The notes below the pieces were generated by a model that was given only the letters and a program-made list of their open reading frames with translations, searched no databases and was not told the DNA's origin. Source: Cryptomeria japonica (lineage: Eukaryota; Streptophyta; Pinopsida; Cupressales; Cupressaceae). Taken from it: a DNA stretch of 64,000 nucleotides. The stretch covers positions 476,690,573 to 476,754,572 of the forward strand of contig NC_081409.1 in assembly GCF_030272615.1 (NCBI RefSeq). The letters are read 5' to 3'. The position numbers and the translations under genes were made by a program. This document shows, in pieces, positions 45,106-57,030 of the stretch; the first letter of the stretch is position 1, and each line of letters starts with the position of its first letter.

Positions 45106-48003
45106 AGGATCGAAAGATTGTGAAATACCAGCAAGTTTACCCTAGCAAACGCTTATTTGTTTGTCTATGTCTACTGTGAACTTGGGAAAAATTAGACAAG
45201 ACTTATATAATTTACCGCCTTTTTTAAATGCATCTAAAACTATCTGCAGACCTTTATTCAATCTCACTCTATCATCCTCTATCATTTTCCAAAATGTTTG
45301 CATCCTTAAATCTATCTAATACATGCTTAGTAGTAGACTTCTCCAAAGAATCAAAATTGGTACTTACACTATTAATCAATTGTTGTAATTTACCGGAGGG
45401 GCTAGAATTGGGATCAAGTTGCACATCCGAAGCCACCTTCTGCAAAACATCAACCAATATCAAAATGAGCTTTTTATCTTCGGACTCTGATTTGAAGATC
45501 ATGACTGGCCTGAGCTTGAACAACTGTTGCAAGCATCAGCTTCTCTGCAGGTGACATTTGTCCAAGATTTAGAGGACCATCAAGAGTTATACAGATTTGG
45601 GGTGGGGTCCTTTTGAATGGAGGAGTGTCAATTGTTGAATCAACAACTCCTTTTCCCTTGTCTAACTTAGCATCCTGCACCTATATTTTCTCAGGCTCAT
45701 TTTCCTCTGCTCCATCCCCTTTATCTTGTGCACTGGTGTTGCCACTTAGTGCAGTATCATCCTTTCAAATCTTAGGGACTGCAGAACTATCTACCACTGG
45801 AGGATTAGCACTGATCTTAGCATCAAGGGTTGTGTTGCCTTGATATTTTTAATGTCCCTCAATTTGAGTTTCATCCTTCTGATCACCGGAAACACCTTCC
45901 TTTACTTTTAGCTGAGAAGACTTAACTGCATCTCTATACAGAGGATCATTCTTCATGATTCTTCTCTAGATATCTTCAGTCTCCTTTCTCACCTCTTCCA
46001 CCTTGCCAATCATCAACCTGTTCACCTTGTTTTTGCTTCTAAATTCTTTCTTGTTAGCTTCCTCAATGAGGCTTTTGGCCTCATCTTGGGATAGATAGGT
46101 GCAAACATTAATCAATTCTCTTTCCTTCATTTCCTCATCAATTTTACTAGATGTTAGCCTCCTTGCATCAATAATATTGTATAGATCCTTAGGGATGCTT
46201 CGCTTTAGATCAATCAAAGCTTTACTAAAGTTATGTAACTACAGAACAACAGCTTCTTCAACCTTTCTCGGATTTGTCTGATCTAAATTTTCTTAATATA
46301 CTCCAATATTCTTTAAATTTCCATCAATAATTATCTCATTAATCAATTGGTCTATTGTCATTGGAGGAACAAATGTATATTTACCTTGTTGATCATCAAA
46401 CTCAAGATCTTTGTCAAGTTGAGTTTTGGTCTTTCTTCCTCTCTTGGGCCTTCTAATAGGGGTAGGTTCATATTTGGCTTCCTTACTCTATTGGAATCCA
46501 CTAGACTACGGATTCCTCACCACCCTTACAAATTCACCTTTCTTCTTAGCCTTGCCTGCTTCCTCATCTGACTCAATCTCAGAGGCCACCGGAGATACAA
46601 CAACATAGGTTCGCTTAGGCTTCTCCTTCTTCTTCAAAACTCCATTTCTAGATGGGCTCTATCCTGAAGATGGTACTACCGGAATAGGGGCAGACTCAGT
46701 TTCCTTTGGTTGAGCTTTAGAGGGAACTGGGTCGGCCTTAGGCTTCTTTGACTCCTCCTTAGCTTGCATCTGAGCATGCTTTCTCTAGCCTACTTCACCT
46801 CCTCTCTGGTGAATCCCATCTACACAGCTACTTCCTCAGCCATCTTAGAAACTTTCCTCTTCCTAGTAGGTGCAATGAACTACTTGTGCAACTCAAGGTC
46901 CTTCTCCTTAAAAATGTTCAACCTTCCTTCTTTCTCATCTACCGGTTGACTCAACATATGTTGAGCATCGACATATAGGGTAGCAGCATCAACTTCATAA
47001 CCCATGGGAAGAATCCACATAGTCCTTGCCTCAACTTCTTCCATTCGGTATTGGTCCTTATCAACCATGAAGCAAACTTTTTCTCATACTTCTCCACTAT
47101 ATCTTTTGGAATTCTTTCACTGCTCTTCATTGTGGCTTGAAACGTTTTGAAATAACCCCACAGAGTAGATATCCTCATTGTGGCATCACCAATCCCCATA
47201 ATCCCTTCCTAGATATGTATAGCAACTGGCTTATCATAGGCCCATTGGACCTTTCCTTGAACACTGGGGATCTCATTCATGAAGTAGAAAGCCAAACAAA
47301 TGATAAGGGTGTCAAACTTAAACGTGTGTTTCTTGTCTTGTTTAATTTTCTTCAAATTATTTAGCAACTCATTCAAGAGAACCATACATGAGTCATACCT
47401 CTTGTCTTCCTTCAACATCTGATAAGCAGAGTATATAGTTGTACATCATTGATGCAAACTTGACATCATGTTCCAGAATGTCATTTATTGTCTCCGCTCT
47501 GTTGTCAAATTGAGAACTAGTGACGGCAATCATAGCGTTTTTGATATTTTCCTCAACCTAGGAGCTTCACTGGATGCATTTAGACAAGTCACGACCTGGA
47601 TTGCTTGTTTAGTGATCTTGTGAGGCTTATCCAACCACATAAATTCATCATGAATTCTGTTGAGTACGAACTGGATCCATTCTTTCTCATCAAATGTCAG
47701 AAAATGCATGAACTGAGAGAAACCCTTGGCCTGCAAATGCTGATATTCTGGCTTGAGATTTCTCAAGTTGTCCGCCAGATGCTTAATATACAAGGTCAAC
47801 ATATTAGCGCTCTCGATTTCATCAAGATCACAATTGATATATGCCCTTATGTCCTCATTATGAAGAACCTCGTAGGGTACAGAGGAAAACAATCCTTTGG
47901 GATCATCCTCAACTGATTTGAAAGGATGTTTCTTAAAAATGGGTCAAGCTCTATCCTTGATCTCCACAACCAACGAGGTAGCTATTCCAGAAGCTGGAGC
48001 CAT
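45106..48003 (-). pseudogene. Element C ORF2 (large protein of unknown function), main part
   Basis: The ATG at 48003 opens MAPASGIATSLVVEIKDR. Readable blocks in order are FSSVPYEVLHNEDIRAYINC, HKITKQAIQVVTCLNASSEA, PRLRKISKT, FKFDTLIICLAFYFMNEIP, IVEKYEKKFASWL, DEEMKERELINVCTYLSQDE, GKVEEVRKETEDI, GPLNLGQMSPAEKLMLATVV and LVDVLQKVASDVQLD, then a final coiled region. Each aligns in order with ORF2 of A and B despite low identity. Stops and shifts make this copy inactive. There is no signal peptide and no enzyme motif. One hydrophobic segment (LIICLAFYF) is conserved in all copies. I do not recognise the family. Confidence 0.7.
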
Positions 48004-48399
48004 TTAGAACTTAGGGTTTACAGAAACTGATAGCTTGAAACAGATAAATACCTCAATTCGCAATGGGGCCCTGGAATTTTCTTTAGGATCATTGTTTAGA
48101 TTGCCAAATCACTTTGCTCTTCTTCGCTACATTATTCTCTTGATCGCATTGTGAATAATAAAGCTTTGAAATTCCCTTTTAACCTTCAAAAACCTAATTG
48201 TGCATTGTAATAAATGTTGCAACCGATTACCTTTGTTTTCATGGAGTCTCTTACCGAAGCATCAAATCTTCACTGGAACTTTTGGATAATATATGCACAT
48301 GTATTTTAAGCCATTTGCATCCTTTTGGAATCGATTGCAGATCACCGAAGAGGGGGTTCTTAGAATCTACATTAAAAGTTCCCAATAAGGCAAAAAGCC

Positions 48400-49546
48400 C
48401 TACTTACCGGATGAAGATCCTGCACCGGATTCGGGTGCAGATCCATTGTCTTCTTTGGATTCATCTTTTCGGACCCACATATTCTCATGCTTGTCTCTGA
48501 TCTCCTCTACCTTTGCCTTGCCTTTCTCATATGATTTGTTCTTGTCTGTTGGAGCAGTATTCTTGCTTCTACAATATTTTGCAGTGTGACTGATTTTATT
48601 GCATTCATGGCAAACAACATTCTGCATAGGTTTGAAGTTCATTTGATTTGGTCTCATCCTACATGTCCAAACATCCCACAAGCATAGCATCTCTTGTTTT
48701 GGAAGTTATTCATTACTGCTTTGCGCATATTTGACTTGTGACCAAAATTATTGCATATGAAACACTGACCAGTAAAGGTAGGACCATTGTTCATATTGTT
48801 TATTCCATTATTCATCCTACTTTTGCATTGATTTGCCATATGACCAAAATTATTGCAAGTAAAGCATCTACCATTGAATTTATGAGCATTAGATTGTTTT
48901 ACCATAGGATTCTTGCTCTTCTTCTTATTAGGTTTTGCATTGCTTTGTCCAGATCCAGAGGATTCACCTTTCTCAAATCCAAGTCCTCACATGTCCTTTC
49001 CATGTCTCTGACTTTCCAGCATCTCATCAAGCCTTGCTCAGCCAGCATTGAATTTGTTTTTATATTCATTTGCAATAGCAGTTCATCTCTTAGGGAAACA
49101 ATCTGTCTTTCAAGTTCTTGACCATTATTCCTCGATTGTGTCAACTCAAGCTTCAACTGATCATTCTCATAGGTAAGCCTGAAGCATTCATCTGCTATGT
49201 CTTTCAATGATTGTGTCAAATTCTCTTCATTCTTCTTTCGGTCCTCAATCTCCTTAGTCAACCTCATCACAATGGATTGCATTTCATTCTTCAAGGCAAC
49301 ATTCTCTCTAGCAAGTTTGTCACATTCACTAGATTTGTCTTGATTTTCAATGCTTTGATCTTCTTTCTCCTTCAGCTTGTCCATCAATTCCTTCCTTTTG
49401 TCTCTTGAAGTGATCACTTGATCCTTCAAGTCATTAATGAAGTCATCAGTTGCGTTCAGGTTCCTCTTCAAAGAACTTATTTCATTTCTTGTTGCATCAA
49501 GATCTTCAAGAGCCACACAAAGATGTCTCTACAAACCAAAACCCAT
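48400..49546 (-). pseudogene. Element C ORF1: coiled coil plus four zinc knuckles
   Basis: The likely start is the ATG at 49546 (MGFGL, then one stop). The coiled coil runs to about 49040 (TRNEISSLKRNLNATDDFIN, ELMDKLKEKEDQSIENQDKS). After a frameshift near 48900 the knuckles are CFTCNNFGHMANQC, CFICNNFGHKSNM with the last Cys changed, CYACGMFGHVG and CHECNKISHTAKYC. The tail has VEEIRDKHENMWVRKDESKE. The layout is the same as ORF1 of B and matches the C-terminal half of Sirevirus Gag; the UBN2 capsid domain is absent. Confidence 0.8.
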
Positions 49547-49600
49547 TGCTTCAATCTCTTGGACTTTCCTCAAGTGGTTAGGCTTCGTCAAAGGAACAAG

Positions 49601-49612
49601 GCTCTGATACTA
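49601..49612 (-). promoter_or_regulatory. Primer binding site of element C
   Basis: The reverse complement TAGTATCAGAGC differs from the plant consensus at one base and lies two bases from the LTR edge at 49615. Confidence 0.85.
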
Positions 49613-49614
49613 AT

Positions 49615-50565
49615 TATTGGAATCAGGGATCACTGAGGGGGGAAGGGGTGAATTAGTGATCTACCGGTTAATAAATTTTCCAACTTTTCTTTAAACCACT
49701 GGAAACATACACATGAAACTAAAATGCAGAAACACAAAATAACCAACCACAAAATCATAACACCGAGATTTTTATGTGCAAACCCAAATGGAAAAAACCA
49801 CATAGGGATTTGAACCCACAATATTATTCCACTATGGCCAGTAGCAAAACAATATTACAATATGGGGAATGCACTTACATTCAAGCACACTGCCTAGAGC
49901 TCACTACTCAATTACAATAAGTGCTACAACCCTGGAAATCTCACTACCTTACAAATCATAATCAAAGATGTATTACAATGAATGAACTCCAAAATAGCAT
50001 CTACAATGCCTGGATGAGTTATGGTTAAGTGCCAAATATTCTGACTCTATCACCTCTTCCGTTCTGCTATGTTTTATGTCTTAGTCAGCTACCGGATCAA
50101 GAATGCACACATGAAATTGTGCCAAAACAAATTCTTGATCACCACTCACTCGCATACAATCATATCACACACCAAAAAGATCTTCCACACCGGTCTTATA
50201 TATCCGCAATCATAAAATAGATCATTCACCAAGTCGGCCTGCAAATGTAACGTGTAGCCATATGTCGGCTTGACCGGATCACCAAAGATAAATGTGGATC
50301 ACCAAAACGATGATAAAATGATGTTTCTATGTTGGCCCAATCATCCCATACACAATTCATAACACCGCAATCACCGAAAAGATCCGAACCAAAACTTCTC
50401 TGCTCAAATTGAAATACCGGTTAACTAGCTACCGGTTGACATCCTCTTCCGGAAATCAAGATCCATGATTGCTGGATAGGAATCTCAAGAAGAGTTTCCA
50501 TCAATGATAAACCTAAACCAATAATCAACCATCAACAGTCACTGGATGAGTGTCAATTGCCAACA
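49615..50565 (-). repeat. 5' LTR of element C
   Basis: On the minus strand it begins TGTTGGCAATTGACAC and ends GATTCCAATA (CCAACA in the partner). It keeps ACCGGT sites (for example 49662, 50417, 50441) that are mutated in the 3' copy. The outer flank is the TTTTC duplication. Confidence 0.9.
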
Positions 50566-51018
50566 TTTTCCTCACACAACATCAAGTCTTCAACATCGTT
50601 AAGTGACTGACCCCATTACATTAGGACTTTAGGTGCTAATCGACTAATATTTTTCACAAATTCTAATGTTAAAATGTTTTAATCCGACACCCTTTGGTAA
50701 GTAAGTTGTTTAAACATGTGCATTTTGAATCACTTGAGTGAATGACGCTCTGCAGATCCATAGGTCAAAATGAAGAGAAAAATGATTACCTACGAACTTG
50801 CGAAGTGCAAGTTGTAAACATTAATGTTAATCTAGAAGTCCACAGGTGGAAAATAAGACTTAAATGATTCCATGTGAAGTTACAGAGATGTGTGAAGCAT
50901 GAAAAGTGGAAGGTGATACTCTACAAGTCCACAAGTGATCAAATGCAGAGAAAAGGGGACTTGCAAAGGTGCATAGAGAAGGAAGCAATGTGATAAGTCA
51001 CTTCGTAGTTTCGCAAAT
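50566..51018. other. Host side of the element C insertion, no gene seen
   Basis: After the TTTTC duplication the sequence should continue the Tat 3' LTR interrupted at 28142. Words such as AAGTCCACAAGTG recur (50840, 50931), but no frame with a domain and no LTR end were recognised. It meets element A at about 51019. Confidence 0.45.
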
Positions 51019-54000
51019 GACACTATAACCAAGGAGGCTATTCAAGCAATAACTGGTTTTTGCTCAACCGGTGAAGTACCTAAGCTGCGGCAAATTTCAA
51101 AAGAGACAGTAAACACTTTAACCTCATCAACCTCTAATGGGCGTGCTTTTTTTGTCAATAACACTAAGGACCCAACGGTTAAACTAGCAACTATGGTTAT
51201 AGGCTACCAGATATTCTATTCTACTAGAATGAACAGTGTACCATCTGTATCACTACATACTGCTTATAAAATGATAGCTGAAAATGCTAATTATGACCTA
51301 TGTGAGGCCATAAGGAGCCACTTAATGTTGAATCTTCAGTCTATCAAGAAGGACAACAGCCAAAAGTTTAAATTTGTTTAGTTCTTGATTGGTTTATTCT
51401 TTTATTTCCAAAATTTCCTACCAGGAATTGGTGACCTTGAATGCTCTAATGATCTACTGGTAACTGCCCAGATTAAGAACAGCATTAAGGCTGTGAGGAA
51501 CACCTTCTCTGCTACAATGAATAAATATTTCAATAAATTTCAGAAGAAAATGAGTATGAGGGTAAGGCTACCTGAGGATGTGGTGAAAAACTTTGCTAAG
51601 GACATCATTTTCATAGTCACCACTAATTTCTATCTCATGGAAGCTATTGAGCCTAGAGAAGATGAAACAGAAGACATGAGCTATGAAGTCAATTATGACT
51701 TATTGATCAGTTATGCCAATAACCTATTGGCATCTCCAATGGACAAAAAGAAGACAAGATTGGATACAGTTGAAGTTCAAACTGCAAAAGCTGAAACCAA
51801 TAGTGTTCCAACCAAAAGTGGTAAAGGTAAGAGGAAGAAGATTGAGCAAGAACCTCTGGTAATAAAAAGTACGAGAGTGACACGAAGTGTCCAAACTAAA
51901 AAGGAACTGGAACCTAAAGTTTATGTAAAGAAGGAGACTGCATCAAAGAAAAGAGGTCAGAAACAGATTCTCCAAGCAGAATCTGAATATATATATATAT
52001 ATAGTATATTTTAATATGGCATTAAATTATTTAGTATTATTCTTTTAATACTATGGAAATTAATTCATGAGTTACCTAAAAATATATTTTGTAATATGAT
52101 TATAATAATTAAATATATACATATACGATGTGTATATATATATATATATATATATATGTATTCATATAATTATATTATACATATATTAATAACTTAGAGT
52201 TTGATAATTTCCAGAAAAGCTTATAATTTTTAGATTTTATATGTTTGGAAATACATTAGGAGATTATTCATATGTGTTTTTCTTTAACCTTATTGGACAA
52301 TTGACAAATTGATTTATTTTATATAGTTGTAATTCTTATTTTCTAGAAATTTTTTAATTGCAAGTTATTTATGCTTTTGGCTGTTTTGAGAAAAGATTGT
52401 CTGTGATAGGATCTTGTGTAAATGGTGTTTTCAGTCAAGCTTGATTTCATTGCAATTTTGGTTGTGTTTTCATTATGTCATATGTTGTTATCTCTCCTTG
52501 GTCAGGTGTTGTTGTATAACCTTATTGATGTGAGCCATTGTGTGTGTTTGTCCAAATGGTCAATCTTGGGTTAGTGAGTGTGTATCCTTCACCTGTGCTT
52601 TGTCAAGATTAGTTATAGCTGTCTGTTTCGCCATAGAGTTCTCGTAGAGAGAGACCTTTCCTGTTAGTGTCCTATGAGAGAGAGTGGCTTTCAAGCGGGG
52701 GTCGTGCCCGAAGTGGATGACTGGATAACCCGTCGAAAGTCAGTTAAAAAGTGATAACCTAATAATTAATTAGAGGGTGGGTAGAATAAATATTAATTAA
52801 GATAATGTACCTCATGCATAGGTGTAGTGCTTGTACAGGGCTCATAATGCTACGAGAAGGCCTGGAATGGCAAACTTACCACCTTGTCTTCACGAAAGGA
52901 TTGGTAGGGTCCGCATGAGACTTAGTTGGAACCGGAGGCTCGACAGAGGTTACCAGGATAACCCGGGATGGGGGCCGGGACCTATGGAGGTTGTACCATG
53001 GTATCCATCTTAAGCTATGCGATGACACTCTCTCCTTAGAGTCACTAGTGTTTTGTGAGTTGAGTCACATGGATGTTTCCGGAGTCTTGTAGTTCTTTTG
53101 TACTTGTCTTAATGTGCTTGCTTGAGGGTTTTCTACTATCTTCTAGCACGGTGGGGTGGTTCCATTTCAGGATCACATGGTCAGGTGGTAGTGCCACTTC
53201 CCATCGGATGTTCTGGATTGTATCTTCAGGCGAGGAAAGGCTTCATTGGTGTTTCTTGGTTCGTGGTTCATGTACCAACTCTTGTTCGGGATCATTGTTC
53301 AGTTGAGACCTTATGGTCATTGTATCAACTTTTATGTAACCTTGATATTGTAACTTTGTAATCTATGGCATTATTGGAAGCCATGTATTTATGGATATTT
53401 TAATAGTATGTCAGTGGAATGTATGTTATTTCAGTTGCTTTGATCTTATGTTAAAGTGTTTTGTGGAAATTGGATACATAGGAATACTTTCATTTCTTCA
53501 TTCTGGAATTTAGACGTATGTGTAGTTTTAAACTTAAGCATTTAATTTATCTAATTAAATGGACAATTGGATTAACTGTGGTGTTAATATAATCTACGAA
53601 TTAATCTTCACTGGTAACCCTTAGGAAATCATATGTTAGACTTCCGTTGTGTTATTAAACGTGCAATGGTTATAGTTAGTGCACTTAGTCTTAAAAAAAA
53701 ATCACCCTTTAGTTGCCTAGTTGTGTTGTTTTCCTTTAGGGTTCCTGGCAGGGCATTACAGTACTGATACTGAGGAAGGAACCGAAGAAAATGAAAACAA
53801 ATGGCAAAGCAGCCAAACCAGTGAAAGAAGTTTCAAAGGCAACTGTGCCTATTAATGTCTTAACTTCCAAGCCTGAGACTAAATTTGAGAAAATGGTAAA
53901 GACATTAGGAAGAAATAGATTTGATAATGTCAAAGTTCATTTTGATTCATTCAATGAAGATAGGAAGGAACAAATCATTCAACGGGTAATCAGTTATATG

Positions 54001-55594
54001 TGACATTATAATAGATTACCTCATGATCTTGAAAAGGATATTTCCAATTCCTTACATACTATTCTTTTGAATAAATGGGAGGAAGTTGTGAAGAAAGAAA
54101 AAGAAATTATAGATGATGTATTTGTGCAATATTTTTCTGATCTATCAAAGGATGAGTTAAATGAATTGCTTGATAAGTACAAAGTCCAATTTGCTTTCAA
54201 GTCAAGAAGATTGAAGCTACTTAGTGGAAAGGTGAAACATGTTGAAATTGAGACTCGTTAGATTGCTCGTAATATTCGTTGGATGCAACAGCTTATACAT
54301 TCTTCTAAGGATGGGCAAGATACTGTTGATCTACCAGACATGGATAAGGAAGAATTTGTGCAAGTTGATGTTGTCTATCCTGTCAAGAAGAAGGATGACA
54401 CTATTTCCCAATGAGTCATACTTGTTGATGATATTCAGGATGCAATAGATCTATCTGGAAACGTTACTGCACTAGATATGCAGCCACTAGCAATTTCAGA
54501 CTCACGAGTTACTTCAGTTGAGATACCGGCAACTCAACCAAGAGTGGATATTCCACCAGCCAAAGAACAACCAATGAAACCCCAACTCCCACCAGTTTCA
54601 CAAACCACTCAGAAGGAATCTAATGAAAAAGTTGATACACATATTTCTGAACAGCAAACGGAGAAAGAACAAGAGAAAGAAAAGATTAATAAGGTAACAT
54701 TTGTTGAACCAGTAAAATCATTAGTCATACAACAAACTGATGAAGATGATGATGACTCATTAGGCATCTCAGGGCCTATAATTGTTGATAACATGAGTGC
54801 ATCAGAAATGATGAAAATTGCAACTCTCATGCAATCTAGAGCACAAAAGAAGACACTTAAAGAACAGAGAATGGAAGCAGAAACCATTCATGATGTTGTG
54901 GATATTCTGACAAGTCTACTACCGGAAACTGCTACAGGCATTTGTCATCTCCTATTTGCAAGTTTGGTCAATTGGTTGCCAATGCATCTGACAAACTTAA
55001 GTCCCTAGAAAAAGCAAAACAAACTTATGCTGAGAAGAGTTATAGGAACAAGCATGTAGAGAAGCTTATGAAAGAGATTGATACAGGAAAAATTGCTCTA
55101 TCTCTTAATAAAGATTTATTAAGCAAAGCTATTGAAACCGGAGGGAAAATTCTTGCATCTACTTCTAATGTTTCATTCTTTTATTTTGATATCAATAACA
55201 GGCGAATTGAAACAGAGCAAGAGCTAGAGAAGATATGCAATGCATATGTACCGTTACAAGATTCTATTTTTGCTTTTGGCAAATTTGTGGATGATTTGCA
55301 AAACAGGTTAGATACCTATGATTTTGAAAAGGCAAAAAGACTTTGATCCCTGAAGGAGTTGAAGAATCTACTCAACCCAAACTGGACATATTGCAAAGAG
55401 CCTATAAGAATGCAGAAGCAATTTTGGCTTCTCCAGAGACATGTACACTTGATTCAATGGAAGAGTTTTGTACTCAGATTATGACCACAATTGAGATCAC
55501 TGAGAACTTGCTAGAGACATGGGAACATGCTTTTTCTCAATTGAAGAGTAACTTTAGTGACATTTTTCTGAGGATTGCACTGCATACATCTTGA
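51019..55594 (+). pseudogene. Element A ORF2 (partial, interrupted)
   Basis: Open parts are 51193-51380, 51385-51990, 53791-54003, 54067-54261, 54478-54945, 54942-55346 and 55343-55594. It preserves at its start the frame that B lost: GFCSTGEVPKLRQISKET is read without the 1-base deletion of B. The hydrophobic segment FLIGLFFYFQNFLP, the basic patch KSGKGKRKKIEQ, the DVFVQYFSDLSKDELNELLD block and the final LKSNFSDIFLRIALHTS are all present. Stops differ from B at most sites, so the common ancestor was intact there. Function unknown. Confidence 0.75.
51985..53760 (+). repeat. Solo-LTR-like insert related to the G1 LTR
   Basis: The insert is absent from the matching point in B (60101). It ends GGCAGGGCATTACA, like the G1 LTR end GGTGGATATTACA. 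Its centre (about 52680-53060: GTGGCTTTCAAG, GTGGATGACTGG, GATGACACTCTC) parallels 5895-6220 of the G1 LTR in the same order. The left edge lies in an AT microsatellite and is not exact; GTATA (52004) and GTACT (53761) are only a weak candidate duplication. It contains (TA)n tracts at 51987-52002 and 52132-52157. Confidence 0.65.
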
Positions 55595-55854
55595 TTCAGA
55601 TTTTCAATTTTTTGTATATGTAAAACATTTTGATACAAATTTTTCTATATATATATGTATTTTTCTTTTCAATTTGGCATTGTTGTCAAAGGGGGAGTAT
55701 AATTATGCATGTGTGTTGTGAAAATTTTGTATGTTGTATGTAGTAAGGGGGAGTAGGAGTAGAAATATATGTGTGCAAAAAAAATTTGTAAGCACACTTA
55801 GTGGTATTGCTGTAAAAGTTTCTAAGTGTTGTCATCAATGCCAAAGGGGGAGAT
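55595..55854 (+). promoter_or_regulatory. Repeated polypurine tracts of element A
   Basis: CAAAGGGGGAGTA (55687), TAAGGGGGAGTAGGAG (55744) and CCAAAGGGGGAGAT (55841-55854) follow the ORF2 stop. The last abuts the LTR start. A short (TA)n at 55647-55660 occupies the place of the long (TG)n in B. Confidence 0.8.
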
Positions 55855-56968
55855 TGTTGGCTTGATGATGATTGTAATGAATAACTTCATATGTTGTCAT
55901 TGATGAAACACATACACACATATGTTCATATTTTCTACCGGTGTGATTTCAAAGTTGTTTATATTGCAACCAATATACTAGAAGTTTATACCTAACCGGT
56001 ACATGGTGACAATGGGTATATACATGGAGACAACCAATGTGTATTTATATATGGATACACATAACTCAACATCAACCTTAAGATCCAAGAGAGATTATCA
56101 AAGGAGCATCAAAGGACAAACGGTTTATATGTTTAACTCCAACTGTTATTGTTGTTCCAACCGGTATTCATTGATTATGTGACGAATTATCCTAACCGAT
56201 AAATTTTGGCAGTATTTTTGTGATGAGTTATGATTGTTTGATCAGATACACTGCACCTAGGAAATTGTGATATGATTTCTAGAGGCCGACATGAAATCTA
56301 AATGTCTATATATTGACATCACAATGAATTATTTTGTATGAGCGGAGGAGATATGATATGAGATGATTTGATGAGAAGGAGGAAGTGTTAAGTTGCAAAG
56401 TATGTTGGTAATGAAGTTTTGAGTGCGCAGAAGAGGATCTATTCAAGCAAGTTGTGCTACTACTAGATCACACCACCTATTGCTTTCTAATCACTACAAC
56501 GGTCAAATCCCCTAACCGGATAAGCTCTAACAAGCTTAATTGTACAAATCCTCTAACCAGGTGATCCATTAGTTTGGATTCAGAAATCCTCTGTCGAGGT
56601 TACTCCTAATTGGGTACTACCTTTAACAAGGTATAGCTTTTAACTAAGCTTTGGGATCTTTAATAGGATTCGCTTCTAGTAGAGCAACTTTTTGTAGACC
56701 TTAATCAATCAGTTATCTATTACTACAAATAGTTAACTCGTGAGTCCCATCTCACCATGGTTTTTCCCATTTGAGTTTTCCATGTATAAACACTTGTGTT
56801 ATGGTGGATGTTTTAATTATTGTGGATGCTTTTATATCATTTTGGATTGCATGCATAGTGTTTAACAAACTTGTTAAGTATATGTATCAGTCAGTGCTTA
56901 AAGTAGTATTGTTTTTGGTGTCAATGATTTACCCCCCCCCCACCTCTCAGTGCTTTACAAGTCCATCA
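55855..56968 (+). repeat. LTR shared by element A (3') and element B (5')
   Basis: Starts TGTTGGCTTGATG and ends AAGTCCATCA before the primer site. A C-run and CCTCTCAGTG lie near the end (56931-56952), like the Sirevirus LTR end CCCTCTCAGTGATC. Several ACCGGT palindromes are scattered through it. Confidence 0.9.
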
Positions 56969-56969
56969 A

Positions 56970-56983
56970 TTGGTATTAGAGCC
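56970..56983 (+). promoter_or_regulatory. Primer binding site of element B
   Basis: TTGGTATTAGAGCC lies one base after the LTR end and is identical to the Sirevirus site at 35893-35906. Confidence 0.9.
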
Positions 56984-57030
56984 TAACTTCTTTAAAGCTT
57001 AATCACTTGGAAGGAAACCCTAAAGCCACC

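Larger units (their letters stand above)
28143..50565 (-). mobile_element. Element C: non-autonomous, Sirevirus-like LTR element carrying ORF1 and ORF2
   Basis: The two LTRs (28143-29041 and 49615-50565) match along their length and are flanked by a perfect 5-bp target duplication, TTTTC (28138-28142 and 50566-50570). On the minus strand the order is 5' LTR, primer binding site, ORF1 (coiled coil and zinc knuckles), ORF2 (unknown, large), repeated purine tracts, 3' LTR. A chromovirus splits ORF2 at 29587-45100. Removing it leaves about 6.9 kb with no trace of protease, integrase or RT. C is a diverged relative of A and B further right. Confidence 0.85.
51019..56968 (+). mobile_element. Element A: truncated relative of B sharing its LTR
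   Basis: Sequence from 51019 matches element B from 59137 onward, so the 5' LTR, ORF1 and the ORF2 start are missing. It runs through ORF2, three purine tracts (55687, 55744, 55841) and into the LTR at 55855-56968. That LTR also serves as the 5' LTR of B. A 1.77-kb solo-LTR-like insert (51985-53760) interrupts ORF2. Confidence 0.85.

Noticed and set aside
14-57000. TGGTATCAGAGC-type matches considered as tRNA gene pieces
   Set aside because: They are short primer sites beside LTR ends; no cloverleaf-capable sequence surrounds them.
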